Assembly (NCBI RefSeq): GCF_015832195.1
Contig: NC_052046.1
Span: forward strand, 45,704,473 to 45,768,472
Reading direction: 5' to 3'
DNA from: Motacilla alba alba
Lineage: Eukaryota; Chordata; Aves; Passeriformes; Motacillidae
Length of the DNA: 64,000 bases
The position numbers and the translations under genes are program-made. How positions within the stretch are numbered: the first letter of the stretch is position 1; every line of letters begins with the position of its first letter. This document shows, in pieces, positions 11,234-23,300 of this stretch. Below the pieces are notes generated by a model. It was not told where the DNA came from, ran no database searches, and saw nothing but the letters and a program-made list of their open reading frames with translations.

Positions 11234-13689
11234 CTATCTTGATACATTTTTTGGTGGCTAAGAAAACCTTCAGGACAAATCATTTCAATTAAACAAATTA
11301 ATAAGAACCTCAGGATATTCAAAAGACAAAATACCCATAAATCTGTACTTGTTGATTGCAAAACATAAAAATGGTCTGTTGTCAACAATCTCATGACAAT
11401 GTTATTACCTAGTAGCCTTCAAGAGACAGAAATTTAACCAAAATGTAAGAGATGTAAAGGAAACTGCAACTTGTTGTTTCCTTTCTAATAATTCAGCATT
11501 CTCAAATATCTTTCCTGCCAGTCTGTATGCACCATACTGCTTTATACCACAAAAATGATAAATGAACAAAGTCAACCTCTGACTTTTTGATCTGTCTCTT
11601 AGGATAAGCACATAGGCTGCTTTGGACAATAAGGTCATAATTCACTTGGAGTTTTCAAACTCTTTCTGGAATTCAAACACAAGTGAAATTATGATGCCAA
11701 GAGGTTAAATTCCAGCTCTGTTTAGATAAGTCTGGATATCTCCAAAACAGCATCTGTTAAAATATTATAAGATACATAAATTACAGCACTGCTAGAAAGA
11801 ATCCATGAAAGAAAATCAGGAAGCTGTAAAGATAAAGTATGAAAAATGGAAAAAGAGAATATGGAAGTAAACCCCAACAGATTAAAAGAAAAAAAAAAAA
11901 AAGAGAGAGAAAGAGAGAAGACATTTATAAATAATGGACTGACATTAGTAAGGAAAACAGGGGGGCCACTTTCACTGTGCATTAGCTAATTCCTAATCTA
12001 GTATCTCAAAGAAGGCTGATACTGGAGAGAAAATCGGGCTCTGCAAACCAAACACTCAACTAGTTCTCCTGTATACTGTACTAACATTTGGTCCAAGAGA
12101 TGCAGGACTGCAGTCCATAATCTAATTTTGCATCAGATTCCAAAAGGTATTCTACCTGATTTCCACAGTCATTCTCACAGAGTGCATGGTATCTGTTCAG
12201 TATTAATGATCAAGGGAGCAAACAGTCTTTCACCAATGAACAAAAGGTTTCCTTTCTTCTGTTTAGGTCAGTGCTGGAGACAAAACAGTTCACTGGCTGA
12301 CTGAATTACAGCTAAGGACAGATTCTTGTAAAACAGACCAGTCAAATACAAAGCTATGCCTAGTTTTCACCCATGTTATGTAAGCTTCCAGAGGCACTCA
12401 AGTCCTCATCTTGACTTACAGGAAGGAGAAAATCCAATGAGACCACAAACATTTTGTCACGTTTTCATAGTGCCTTTAGAAACAGAAGAACTGACAGCTC
12501 TTTGGTGTACAATCTTTGTGTGCTGTCCTGGCTTCCATTTCATTCATTCATTCATTCACATGTGAACAGGATTAAAATATGTTGTATTCTTTATGTTAGT
12601 CAACTGTCACAAATTTTTACTAGATTTCTTCTACAAACTACAAGCTTTCTCTTTCTCTTTCTCCAGAAAGATTCATATTCCCAGCAAGTACTTCTGAGTG
12701 CGTGCCACAGACATTTCTTGCTGCTGATTTGAGGACAGTGGAATGTCAGTATTTGGGTGGTCCCCTTGCCAATGCAGTTTCCTTACAATCTCTGGGTGGT
12801 CAACTCAGTGCCAGATTTCTCACCTGTGGTGAAAATACTGATTTGCTCCAGAGAAACAGATGATACAGTAAGTCATATAAAGGATGCCACTGGGAACAAT
12901 TTTTCTAAAAACTGAGATCCCATAAAATTATTTTTCTTAACACGCAAATCTCCTAGGCATACCTCCAAGATGATTTTCCACTGCTTTTCTAAGTACCTTT
13001 TTTCCACTTACTAACAGCAGCAACACCAAAATTAATTTTCTGCCCCAGAGAGAAACCCAGTACAGTTGCATTTCCCTCATAGTGGAGGACTTAAAAAAAT
13101 CCCCAAACTCTAGTGTGCAAACCTGGCCTCAGCAAATGGGTTGGTGGTATATGGTCTCCCCCTGCCGGGCCCAGCAAGAGATGATTATTAGCACAGCTGC
13201 TGAGCTGGTTTTCCTTATGAAAACCAGCTGGTTTTTCTCCTCCAGTTGGGTTTATTTCTCCTTAAACCTAAGATAATTGGACACTAGTACTACCTTTAAC
13301 TTATATCAAGTTCCCAGAATCCAGAAGGCATATTTGGGCAGTGTTGAGTTTCAGTGGTCACAGACTCTTTATGCAGTTTGCCATAGTGGGCAAAGCCCTT
13401 CAGTGGTCTTTATAGTGCTTAAGACAAATATGATTTTTAAGGCTCTTACACTATGGAGAAGCAGCATATGTGTTCCTAGTCTCATGGTGAGATATGCAGA
13501 TAGCCCTCATACCATGGCCAGTGAAGTACCCCAGATAAAATTTTCCTAGTGCTGGAATAAGCTGGTTTACTACTTTGTGGAAATCTGTCAGTCTGAAGGT
13601 TGTGGGGACACCAGTAGTAAAGTACAGCACAAGAAAACTTAGAACTTGTAGGGGATGACTAGGACAGGGAACATTTCAACAACCTAGAC
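11234..13689. other. AT-rich single-copy DNA, no gene seen
   Basis: No supported gene. Holds a purine-rich low-complexity patch (poly-A followed by GAGAGA/AAGAGAG, about 11887-11920) and a short ATTC repeat near 12540-12555. Open frames are short and unconvincing. Confidence 0.55.
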
Positions 13690-15150
13690 ATACACAAGTC
13701 CTTAGGAAGTGACAGCAAGCACCAAGTGGTACTGAGGGAAGTGGACAATGTCACTCCCTCAGTCATCACAGCAATTAGAGTGTTACTAATCACTGAAAGA
13801 AAGAAAGCTATTATCATTCCTATTTACAAGAAGAGGAAGAAGGAGGATCTGGAGAACTACATGCTGATCAGCTTTGCTGTTTCTTCTGGGAAGATGATGG
13901 ACTAGACAGACTAAACAGATAAAAGACAAGAAGGTTATTTTGGAGCAGGTAGCATGGATTAATGAAGGTGAATCATTAGTGAACTACCTTATAGCCTTCT
14001 ATGATGAGATGAGCAGCCTAGTGCATGGAGAGAGAGGAGAATGAGAGAGGTTGCTTTATCTTAACTTTAACAGAGTGTCCCACACACACCTTCTGAGACA
14101 ATCTAATGAAATACAGACTAAGTAAGTGGCAAACAAGGTGGACTGAGAACTGACAGACTGACATGCTCAGAGAGATGTGATAAGTGTCACAAAAAGCCGC
14201 TGAAGGCCAGCTGTCCACACTGTACTCCAGGCATTGATTCTGGGACCAACACTGCTTAAAATCATCATTAATGACAGGACTGAATGCACCCTCAGAGAGT
14301 TTTCATGGGATAGAAAACTACAAGAAATAATTAATGTTCCTGAGTCCTGCCATTCAGAAGGACTTTACAAGCTGGAGAAAAGGGTAAACCTCATGAAATG
14401 CAGCAAAGGGAAATTTAAGATCCGGTCCCTGAGAAGAAATAACTGCAGACACAGTATGTGCTGGTGGCTGCCCAGCTGAAAAGTAGCTTTGTGAAGAAGG
14501 ATCTCAGTCCTAGATAACAAGCTGAAAATGAGCAGTGCATCTTTATGGCAAAGATGGGCAGTAATTTCCTGGCCCACACTAGGAAAAGCTTTGCCAGCAG
14601 GTCAAGCAAATTGTCCCTCCTTTTTTCACAGAGCTGGTGAGATACTTCCATAGTTCTGGGTGGAGATCTGAGCACCCCAGTACAAGAGATGTGGAAATAC
14701 TAGAGAGAGTCCACTGCAGGACCACAAAAACCTCAAAAGACTGGGGTATCTTTCACAGAACACTGGGCTGAAGGAGCTGGGTCTTCTATAGCATGATGAA
14801 GACAAAGCTCAGAAAGATCTTGCACATTTGTAAAAATACTGGATAGAAGGATATAAGCATGATAAAGCCAAAATCTTCTAAGCAGTGTCCTGTGACAGGA
14901 TGAGGAGCAATGAGAACAATCCAAAACACAGGAAATTCCCAATAGCTGTAACAACCCCCACTTTTTTATTACAGAGGTGATCAAACACAGTCACAGGTTG
15001 CCCAGAGATGATGTGGAATTTCCATCCTTGATGATATTCCATACTCAGCTAGAGATGGCTGGAGCAACCTGTCTCAGTTGGCCTTTTCCTCATGCTGGAG
15101 GATTGTCATAGACAGTTTCCAGAGGTGCCTTCCAACATCAGTGCCTCTGC
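13690..15150 (+). mobile_element. CR1 LINE, degraded reverse-transcriptase region to 3' end
   Basis: Old CR1 copy. The reverse-transcriptase region is recognisable from 'TTTACAAGAAGAGGAAGAAG' followed by 'GGAGAACTACATGCTGATCAG' (the conserved block before the finger/palm motifs). After it come the 'AGCAGGTAGCATGGATTAATGAAGG' area, 'GGGACCAACACTGCTTAAAATC', and the 3' UTR block ending near 'AGGTTGCCCAGAGATGATG' and 'AGGTGCCTTCCAACATCAG'. All reading frames are interrupted by stops and small deletions. It is more diverged than the copies at 17.3 and 44.4 kb, so probably an older insertion. The left edge is uncertain by about 100 bp. Confidence 0.8.
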
Positions 15151-17329
15151 ATTTTACTGTTTTACACTTCTTTCCTCTATAAAGGATAGGACTCAGAGCA
15201 CACTCAAATCAGGTGACAAGAAAAAAAGTAGGGAGCTGAGGACAAAGAAAGTGTCAGGATACATCCTGCATTACCAAACCCTTACACAAAATAGCGTCAG
15301 GCTGGACACTCACAAGCAGAAAAGGTTCAGCTAGGCTAGAAATTCTCCACCTTCTTCTAAGTCTAGCTTTAAAGTGACATGGTAAACAAATATGAAAATA
15401 CACTATTTTTATCCAGTTGAACAGCTCAAAGTTATTTTCACATGTGAATAAATATTTTTTTTCACACTGCATAACAGATCCAGATTATCTGCTTTCCTTA
15501 TGGTTACAAGGTCACTGTTATCATTGAAAATATGTGTGAAAGTGTATCTAAAAGGCTTCCCTGTCCAAGCAGGACTTTTTACACATTCTTCTCTCTAAAG
15601 GCTAAGCCCTTTCCCTTTCAAAAGCAAAATCCTGTTATAGAATAATGCAAGGATACAGAGATTAATAATTAGTCCCAAAACTTAGAAAAATATCAGGTGC
15701 ACATTTTTCAACATTTCTGCAAGTCCAAAATTATAGTCAGCTTTTCCTTGCTAATAGTTAGATTCTACATGAGACCTTTCTTGTAGTTTTATGCCTAATT
15801 CAGTACAGGGCTAAAAAACATGAAAAAGACTAAATTGAAAGGAGTATTTGCTAAGGGTTGGTGGTCAGCATGGAAGAGACAGGATCTCTGTATCTCTGAA
15901 TTGTTCTGAGAGCATGAAAAGAGATCTCTGTCCTCCAGCTGAGAGGAAATATTAAGAAGCTCAGAAAATAATTTCTTGTCAGTGTTAGGTAAGATGCAGA
16001 TATGTTTCTAGGATCACGCAGACTTGAGGAATTAAAGACAGTTCATGCTGATATAAGACAGGCAAAAAGAGTACATGGATTTTTCTAGCAGACAAGAGCC
16101 AGATCTAGCATTATTTTTTCTCTATTTTTTCTGTTTTGGAATGATAGTATATTTCTGAGTGACCCTTCATGAATTGTAAGTGACACCTATTTCAAGTTAT
16201 GCTGTAGATATAATTTTCTTAAATCATCATAGTTTAAGAGGTTCTTCACTGTCTTAAGTCTTTCACACACAGAAGCAATTCTATTCTATATGTGCATAAA
16301 AAATTACACAACACATGAACATTCACAGGATAGTGCCTAAGCTGGTAGAAGGCTTCCTGAGACATCTTGACTTGGATATTTCCCTGCAGCTCTAGCACGT
16401 GTTTTATTGCAGAAAAAACCTACTAAATTTAGAAGCTATACTGGGAGCAATTTTCTTCAACAATCTGCTTTGTAAAAAACAAAAATGAAGTATGATTTTG
16501 TACTTGACTCATTATCAGCACTCAGTCTGGTTAGGAAAGCAGTGAAGAACTAAACTTTTCTGTTATTAAGACTAACTTGAAAATACCTATATATACACAC
16601 AACTATTTACTGGAAAAAGCTTATTGAGACAGAGCAGATAAACATATTTTGGATAAACAAAGTATTCAAGACATAACCAACATCCCAGTAGAGCACAGCT
16701 CTTCACAATAAATTGATCTTTACACAAATTCACCTCAAGTGCCAAAAGCAATATCCACCTTTACTTTAACATATTTCTGTATCCTTCAATGAAGCTATAT
16801 TCCCTTTTTGGCATGAACTTCAAATCTATTCTTAATACACCAGGAGAAAGTTCTGCAAAAACTCCCACACCTGACATTTAGGCTACAGTTTAAATGTAAA
16901 TCTATTCCCACTTCTCTAGACTGTGTATAAGCAAGGAATTATTTAATCTCCTCTCACATTCGTTGCTTTCCTAAGCCTACTTCACACCAACTATTACATT
17001 ACACACAAAATCTTCTTACAGCATATTCATAATACACCAAATAATAAACACAATTCAAAACATCTGTTTATGCAACAGCTGATCCATACCAGACACTTAT
17101 TCCTATCTACTTCCCCATAAAGGTCTAGGACTCTCCCTAGAGCTGGAGATAATAACTGTGATCCCAAAGCACTACCACAGGTTTTATCTGCAGTCCTGAA
17201 GGACTCTGTACCTTGGATACTCACTTTGCAGATCACAACTCCTGTCTAAGCAGTGTTGGAGGAGGGCATGGTTGATTGTTTTTCTATTCTCTTTTACATC
17301 TTTGGAGGCAGCTGCTTACTGACTTGCCT
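15151..17329. other. AT-rich single-copy DNA, no gene seen
   Basis: No gene, RNA or repeat recognised. It separates two CR1 copies in the same orientation. Confidence 0.55.
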
Positions 17330-18271
17330 AACAGAAAATTCCATACAGCTTGCAATGACACAGAATTATGCAGGAAGATCAAGCAGATGAGAACCTCTAT
17401 AGATACATAAGAGCAACCAGATATTCACAAGTCCTGGTCCTCATGGGGAACTTCCAACACCCCAATAGCTGGTGGAGGGAAAATACAGCAGGGCATAAGT
17501 AAACCAGGAAGTCTCTGGAATGCACTGATGATAATTTTCATCTCCAAGTGATAGAGGAGCCAACAAGGAAAGATGCTGTGCTGGACCTTTTCCCCACCAA
17601 CAAGGAAGAGGTTGGTCTGGTATGTGAAGCCCAAATACAGCCTCAGCTGCAGTGATCATTTACCTTTGGAATTCAAGATGCTTAGGGCAGCAAGGAAGGC
17701 ACACAGCAAGCTCACTACCCTTGAGCTCAGGAAAGCAGATGTTGGCCTCTTCAGGGATCTGCCTGGTAAACTACCATGAGATAATTCTCTTCTCCTAGGG
17801 AGAAGAGGGGCCTAAGAGAGCCAGTTAGTATTCAAGGACCACCTCCTCCATGCTCAACAGTCATGCATCCTGAAAACAGAAAGCCAAGCAAAAACTCTGG
17901 GAGGCCCGGATAGATGAACGAGAAGATCCTGGAAAATCTCAAATGAAAAAAGGAAGAACACAGAGGGTGGAAGAAAGGACAGGTAACCTGGCAGGAGTAT
18001 AGAGGAATTGCCTGAGGAGCCAGGGATCAGCTTAGTTAAATCTGGCCACAGACATCAAAGGCAACAAGAAAACCTTTTACAGATATATCCATGATAAAAG
18101 CAAGACCAGGGGAAATGTGGACCTCTCCAGAGGAAAATGGGAGACTTGGTTATCCAGGATTTGGATAAGACTGCAGTACTCAAAGACTTTTCTTTCCTCA
18201 GTACTAGCGAGTACTCAATGTCATGACCCATCAGTAAGGAAGGTGATGTTTGTTATAAATTCTCATCAGGC
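17330..18271 (+). mobile_element. CR1 LINE, 5' portion (end of endonuclease, linker), interrupted
   Basis: Left half of a long CR1 copy whose right half resumes at 18837. Conserved blocks include the end of the endonuclease domain ('GGGGAACTTCCAACACCCCA', 'TGCTGTGCTGGACCTTTTCC', 'CAACAAGGAAGAGGTTGG') and the linker before the reverse transcriptase ('TTCAAGGACCACCTCCTCCA', 'AGAGGGTGGAAGAAAGGACAG', 'CAACAAGAAAACCTTTTACAG'). The frame is closed by many stops. The last ~35 bp before the LTR ('...AATTCTCATCAGGC') do not match CR1 well, so some sequence may have been added at the junction. Confidence 0.85.
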
Positions 18272-18836
18272 TGTTATGGGACACCAGTCCATTTGATAAA
18301 GAACGCTTACACTTTTATTATATAGTCATCTTAAATTTGGCAAGTAGTCCTCTATTTACTCTCAGAAGTGCTGGTCATCAAGCCCTTAACATTTACAACA
18401 CATTTCCACAATCTTCCAATTCCTGCAACAAAGTCCAATACAGAGAAAGGGGTAGAATATGATAGGTGCACTTTGCCCAGACAAAGCAAGGTAGGAGAGG
18501 AATAAAGACATAAAAGAGATAAAGAGAAGAAAAAAGTTTACCAGTCTGTAGCTCCATGTTGATCCCATTGCACAGACAGTCTGGATCTGGGATAGCTAGA
18601 CAAAGAGAAAAAGAGGGAAAAGGAGTGGAGGCAGGACCAAGTTTTTATAGCTAGCCTGCTGTATGCCTCTTATGGAAACTAAATTTTTTGTGTCAGTTCG
18701 TTCATCCATGAGCATCTAGACCTCTACGAGGTGAGTCAGGATGGGCATCTCTAGGTGGAAAGGGAAGTTGGCTTAGAACAGAGCTGTCCCATCTCCGCAG
18801 GATCTTTCTTCCCATCACAACTTTTCTTTCATAACA
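18272..18836 (-). mobile_element. Solo LTR (565 bp), antisense, nested in CR1
   Basis: Read on the minus strand, this block starts TGTTATGAAAG and ends GTCCCATAACA, giving LTR-style TG...CA ends with a 7-bp inverted repeat TGTTATG/CATAACA. The minus strand also shows a TATA-like CTATAAAAA about 190 bp from the start and an AATAAA-type signal about 55 bp before the end, the order expected of U3-R-U5. CR1 sequence continues on both sides, so the LTR is younger than the CR1. Flanks show only a displaced TCAG on each side, so the duplication size, and with it the retroviral class, is unsettled. I do not recognise the family. Confidence 0.75.
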
Positions 18837-20312
18837 GTCAGAATGTCTGAGATGTGCCTGGCTCTCACATCTAGCCACACCAAGCTGCAGAAGGCAAAGG
18901 TTGAACTGGGCAAATTAAGAGAGCAGATCTGATTCAAAACTTCATTGAAGAGGTCTGAAGGAGCAAAAGTGCATGGGACTTCACAAGAAGAATTCATGAA
19001 TCCTGATGGAACTGCCAGAAGAACTGTCTAAGCCACCATAATCATATTTGTGAAGTAGCGACAGTCTGGTGAGGGTATCACAGTCTGGAAAAGAAGAAAC
19101 ATAAACCCCCATTTTTAAACAGGGAACAAAAAGACTCAGGTAACTACAGGCCAGCCAGGCTCCTTTCTGTGCCAAGCAAGACCAAGGTGTAGATCCTCCT
19201 GGAAACTATGCTAAAGCCTATGGAAAATAAGGAGTGGCAGTTAACACGGCTTCACTAAGGGCAAATTGTGCCTGACAAATTTGGTGGCTTTCTATGACAG
19301 TGTTACAGCATTGCTGGACAAGGGAAGAGTGACTGACCTTTGTAAAGCATTTGACACTGATCCCCACATCTTTGTCTCTAAAAGGGATTTGAGAGATTGA
19401 CCACTCAGTGAATTGGCTGGATGGTTATGCACAAGGACCTCATTGTGCAAGAGGAGACCAGTGGTGAGTGCTGTCCCCAGGGACTGGCCCTGAGACCACC
19501 ACTGTTTAACAGAGACATGGTAAGCAGGACCAAGGGCACCCTCAGCAAGTTTGCTGGTGACGCCAGGCTTAGTGGGGAGGGGATGTCATCCAGAGGGACC
19601 TGGACAGGCTGGAAAGGTGAGGTTGTGTGAATGTCAGGAAGTTCAACAAGGCCAAGTGCAAGGTCCTGTACCTGGGTCAGGGTAATTCCAAACACAAATA
19701 CAGTCTGGGTGGAGAAGAAATTGGGAGCAGCGCTGAGGAGAAGGACTTAGGGGTATTGAAAAGAAATGTGACCAGCAGGTCAGGGGAGGGATTCTTCCTC
19801 TCTTCTCCTCCTTCATGAGATCTCACTTGGACAACTACATCCAGCTCTGGAGTCGCCAGCATAAGAAGGATGTGACCATGTTGGGGTGAGTCCACAGGAG
19901 GCCACAAAGATGATCAGAGGGGTGGAGTACCTCTCCTATGAACATGGGCTGAGACACTTGGAGTTGTTCAGCCTGGGAAGAGAAGGCTCTGGGAAGATCT
20001 CACAACAGCATTGAAGAATTCAAAGGGGGCCTACAAAAGAGCCAGAGAGAGGCTAGCTTTATACAATGGCATGTAATGACAGAACAAGGTGGAATGGATT
20101 TAAACTGACAGAGGATAGGTTTTAGATTAGGTATTATGAAGAAATTATTTACTTTGATGTTGGTAAAACACTGGAACAGGTTGCTGAGAGATTTTGTGAA
20201 TACTGCTTTCTTGGAAGTGTTCAAAGCCAGGTTGGATCGTATTTTGAGCATTGGGATTAGATGATTATTAAGGTCCCTTCCAATCCAAACCATTCTATGA
20301 TTCTGAGATTCT
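18837..20312 (+). mobile_element. CR1 LINE, 3' portion (reverse transcriptase, 3' UTR, tail)
   Basis: Right half of the interrupted CR1. In order: 'AAACATAAACCCCCATTTTT', 'AACTACAGGCCAGCCAGG' (start of the reverse-transcriptase core), 'TGCCTGACAAATTTGGTGGC', 'CACCCTCAGCAAGTTTGCTG', and the conserved peptide RKFNKAKCKVLYLGQGN near 19636-19690. The 3' UTR block ends in 'AAGGTCCCTTCCAATCCAAA' and the CR1 tail 'CATTCTATGATTCTGAGATTC'. A deletion removes the segment between 'GAAAAGAAATGTGACC' and 'AGCAGGTCAGG'. The intact-looking 3' end shows that this is the genuine terminus of the element. It cannot encode protein. Confidence 0.92.
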
Positions 20313-23300
20313 AATATACAGCCAGATTAGCCCTGTTTGTGAATTCTGAAAACATTCCCATTCATGTTTTTTCATCTGCTGTCATGTAAACTTATAATAA
20401 GAACGGGGGTATTTTATAAATTATAACACTAATTCTATTTACATTCTGATCTATAACTTACCTAAATTGTAATCTGGAAGGAGTAAAAAAACAAAAATCG
20501 GGATGTATTAACTAAAATAAAGCACATTTAAGGTATGACATGTCCTGTCTAAATGGCAAGAAAATGTAAAAACTGGATAAGCTATTATACCAAATTATTT
20601 TGTCAGTATTTGTTGTAGCATACACATCACCACCATCAAATGCAAGGAAATATAAATTGGAACAGAGATTGTCTCTAGCTTGATAACTCTCAGGGGTGTG
20701 TGTGACCTTTTAAATCACAATGACTGAAAACATTATAGGCTCAGGTCCATGCACTTTGTTCTTTGAATAATTCTAGAGGTAAAAATCCTGCTCATTAAAT
20801 GAAGAGCACCTTACAAAGAGTAAGTATTATGTTTTGGAGCATCCTGGTTACAACTTCTGTGATTCTTTCAATGGTATTCGTAATACTTCTGAAATGAGCA
20901 TAACTTCCTTGGTCTGCCTGCTATAACAAAATGGGGAGATTTCAGGCAAAAAAATGTTGCTGTTAATACAGTGAAATCATCTTCTCACTGGACAGCAGAA
21001 TTTGAGCTACAAAGAAAGCCTTTGTTTCACTTCTAACAGTAAAATACTTATTCAGAAAGCAGGTGAGGTATTCTCTCATTCTTCAAAAGGATGTTAGGAC
21101 CTAAAGCAATCATACTGCAAGCGTGCAATCAGTGCCTCAGCATCTTACAGTAAATAAGAGTCATAGGAAGAAGCCAAGGGCAAGTCTTGAGAAACATACT
21201 TAGAAAATGTTGATGTCTCTATCTAGAATTCCCCAAGGTGCTAACAGTACATGCTATTTAAAGCAAAATGAGAAAACAAGACTGCAGTGTTCTCCATCTG
21301 TTTTGGATATGCAGCTGTGAAACTGGTGCAGGCTGGGGGTTCACATGAACAAGCTGAATATGAAACAGAAGATTTAAGAGCACAGGATGGATGTTAGGTG
21401 GGTGTGCCAGGTCAGCAGCTCCAGCTGGCAGCTCAGCCTGCTGATACTGCCCCAACAGCTCGCACCTCAGCCTCCAAGCAACACCGGCCTGGTGATCCAC
21501 AGAGTCATAGCAAATGGAGCAAAGCCAGCATCCTGTTCCAGAGCTGACTTATGGGTCATTCATCTGTCTCTCATCTGGAGCTGTTCAGAGGAGGGTGGGC
21601 ACTGTAACTAACCCACTCAGAGCTGCATGCCTCATGCACCGCAGCCAAAGTTTATCTGAAACTAAAAATGGCTCAAATTGCTGGCTCCAGATAGTGGCAA
21701 AAGCCAGACAAACACTCAAAAATACATATAAAGATATTCAGAACCACTGGCATGTACATATCAACACAATAAAAGGGTTCTGAAAACATCTCCATGTGAA
21801 CAAACCTGATTCAAGCACATTATTTAAGAAAGGTGTGAGAGGATGATCAAAGAATATTCTAACATCAGACAACCAGAAAACACACCAGTTAGGTAGAACA
21901 GAACTAGTTATAATCTCAAAGTTCTGAAAATTAGAAGGACTTGGGAAGGGATGAAATGCAAAAAGAAGGCCAAAGTGGGAAAAAAAACCCCAAAACCTAT
22001 AATGACAGATATGCCTGCCTTTTTGTCTCCTTTATGTACTTAAATATAGTTAATCAATTACAGTTATACTCACTTTGGTGTTTAAGTAATATAACAAGGC
22101 CTTAATGCAACTGTGACTCTCAAACCTTTACATCATCATGTTAAATAGCTTCAGAATTGAATACAAATTTTCTCACTCAGAAAAATGATTTTGAATGTAA
22201 TTGGGATTTCCTAGTCTGACCACGCACATGCAGCTGGCAATGGTGTGAGTTAGGAATCGTTGACAGCTTTTCATTGCAAGGATGGCCTTGCAATGGCTTA
22301 CTGTCAGTTTCTACCAAATGTTAATTTTTCAATGGTATCTAGAAAGAAATGAGGAAGTATGCATATCCTCATATAAACAAGTATTTTGTCTTTTCCCAAC
22401 ACTCTAATACACCCACCCTATGAATGTAAAAGAACCTCATAAGCTCCCATTTTTGGCTGAAGGAGAGGTTGTTTTCGAGACTATGTTCATCCTCATTATC
22501 CATAAGATAGATTACTGAACACCGTCGTTTTATATTTATGAAACTCCAGCATGTGCTTGAAACAAGGAATTTACATGCCCCACACCAAAATCTGCTTTGT
22601 TGCTATTCTTTGCCAACTCTGTCAACTTACAGGTGTCTGCTGCTGCAGAGCTGAAGTTTCTGGCATAACATACAATGCAGCCAACATAGATACATTATTC
22701 TTTTATTATGCAGTACATCAACAATGTTATATTAACTTTCAAAAGTGTCCTAAATGCACTACTTGACCTGGAGTCACAAAAAAATATTTTGAAGGAGCCT
22801 ATTTTTGTATTTGGTAAGCTGCAACAGAGCTCCAAAATACACTTAGGCACAGGCAAATTAACACATTACAGACTGCTTCAATGCACCTCTGTAATAACTA
22901 CTTCTTTGCCTACTCCAGCCACCTGGATCTTTGTCATACCAGGCACAACCAGACAGCATACGCTGCACTTAACCTAATTCTCTGCCTCCTATCTGCACAG
23001 CTAAATACAGAGGACTTGGGTAGACCTGCTGCTGCCACCTCTACATTCGTGAGAAAGATCAAGGTGGATGAGACCACAGTCTCTCTCAGAAGAAAAGCTG
23101 CCTTTCACATTCTCCTCAGCAGCATCAGAAGCCGGAAGACCAGTTTCTGAGCTCTCAGCTGGCCATTTGTCCCAGATACTTGTTTTGATACAGCTTTTTT
23201 GTTGTTTGGTCTTCATTCTTGGTTTGGCCAGATTCACATTGACATTGCTGAGAAGCCTATAAACAGTCCAGAAAGGTCAAAGTGGAATAGAAGAGAGAAC

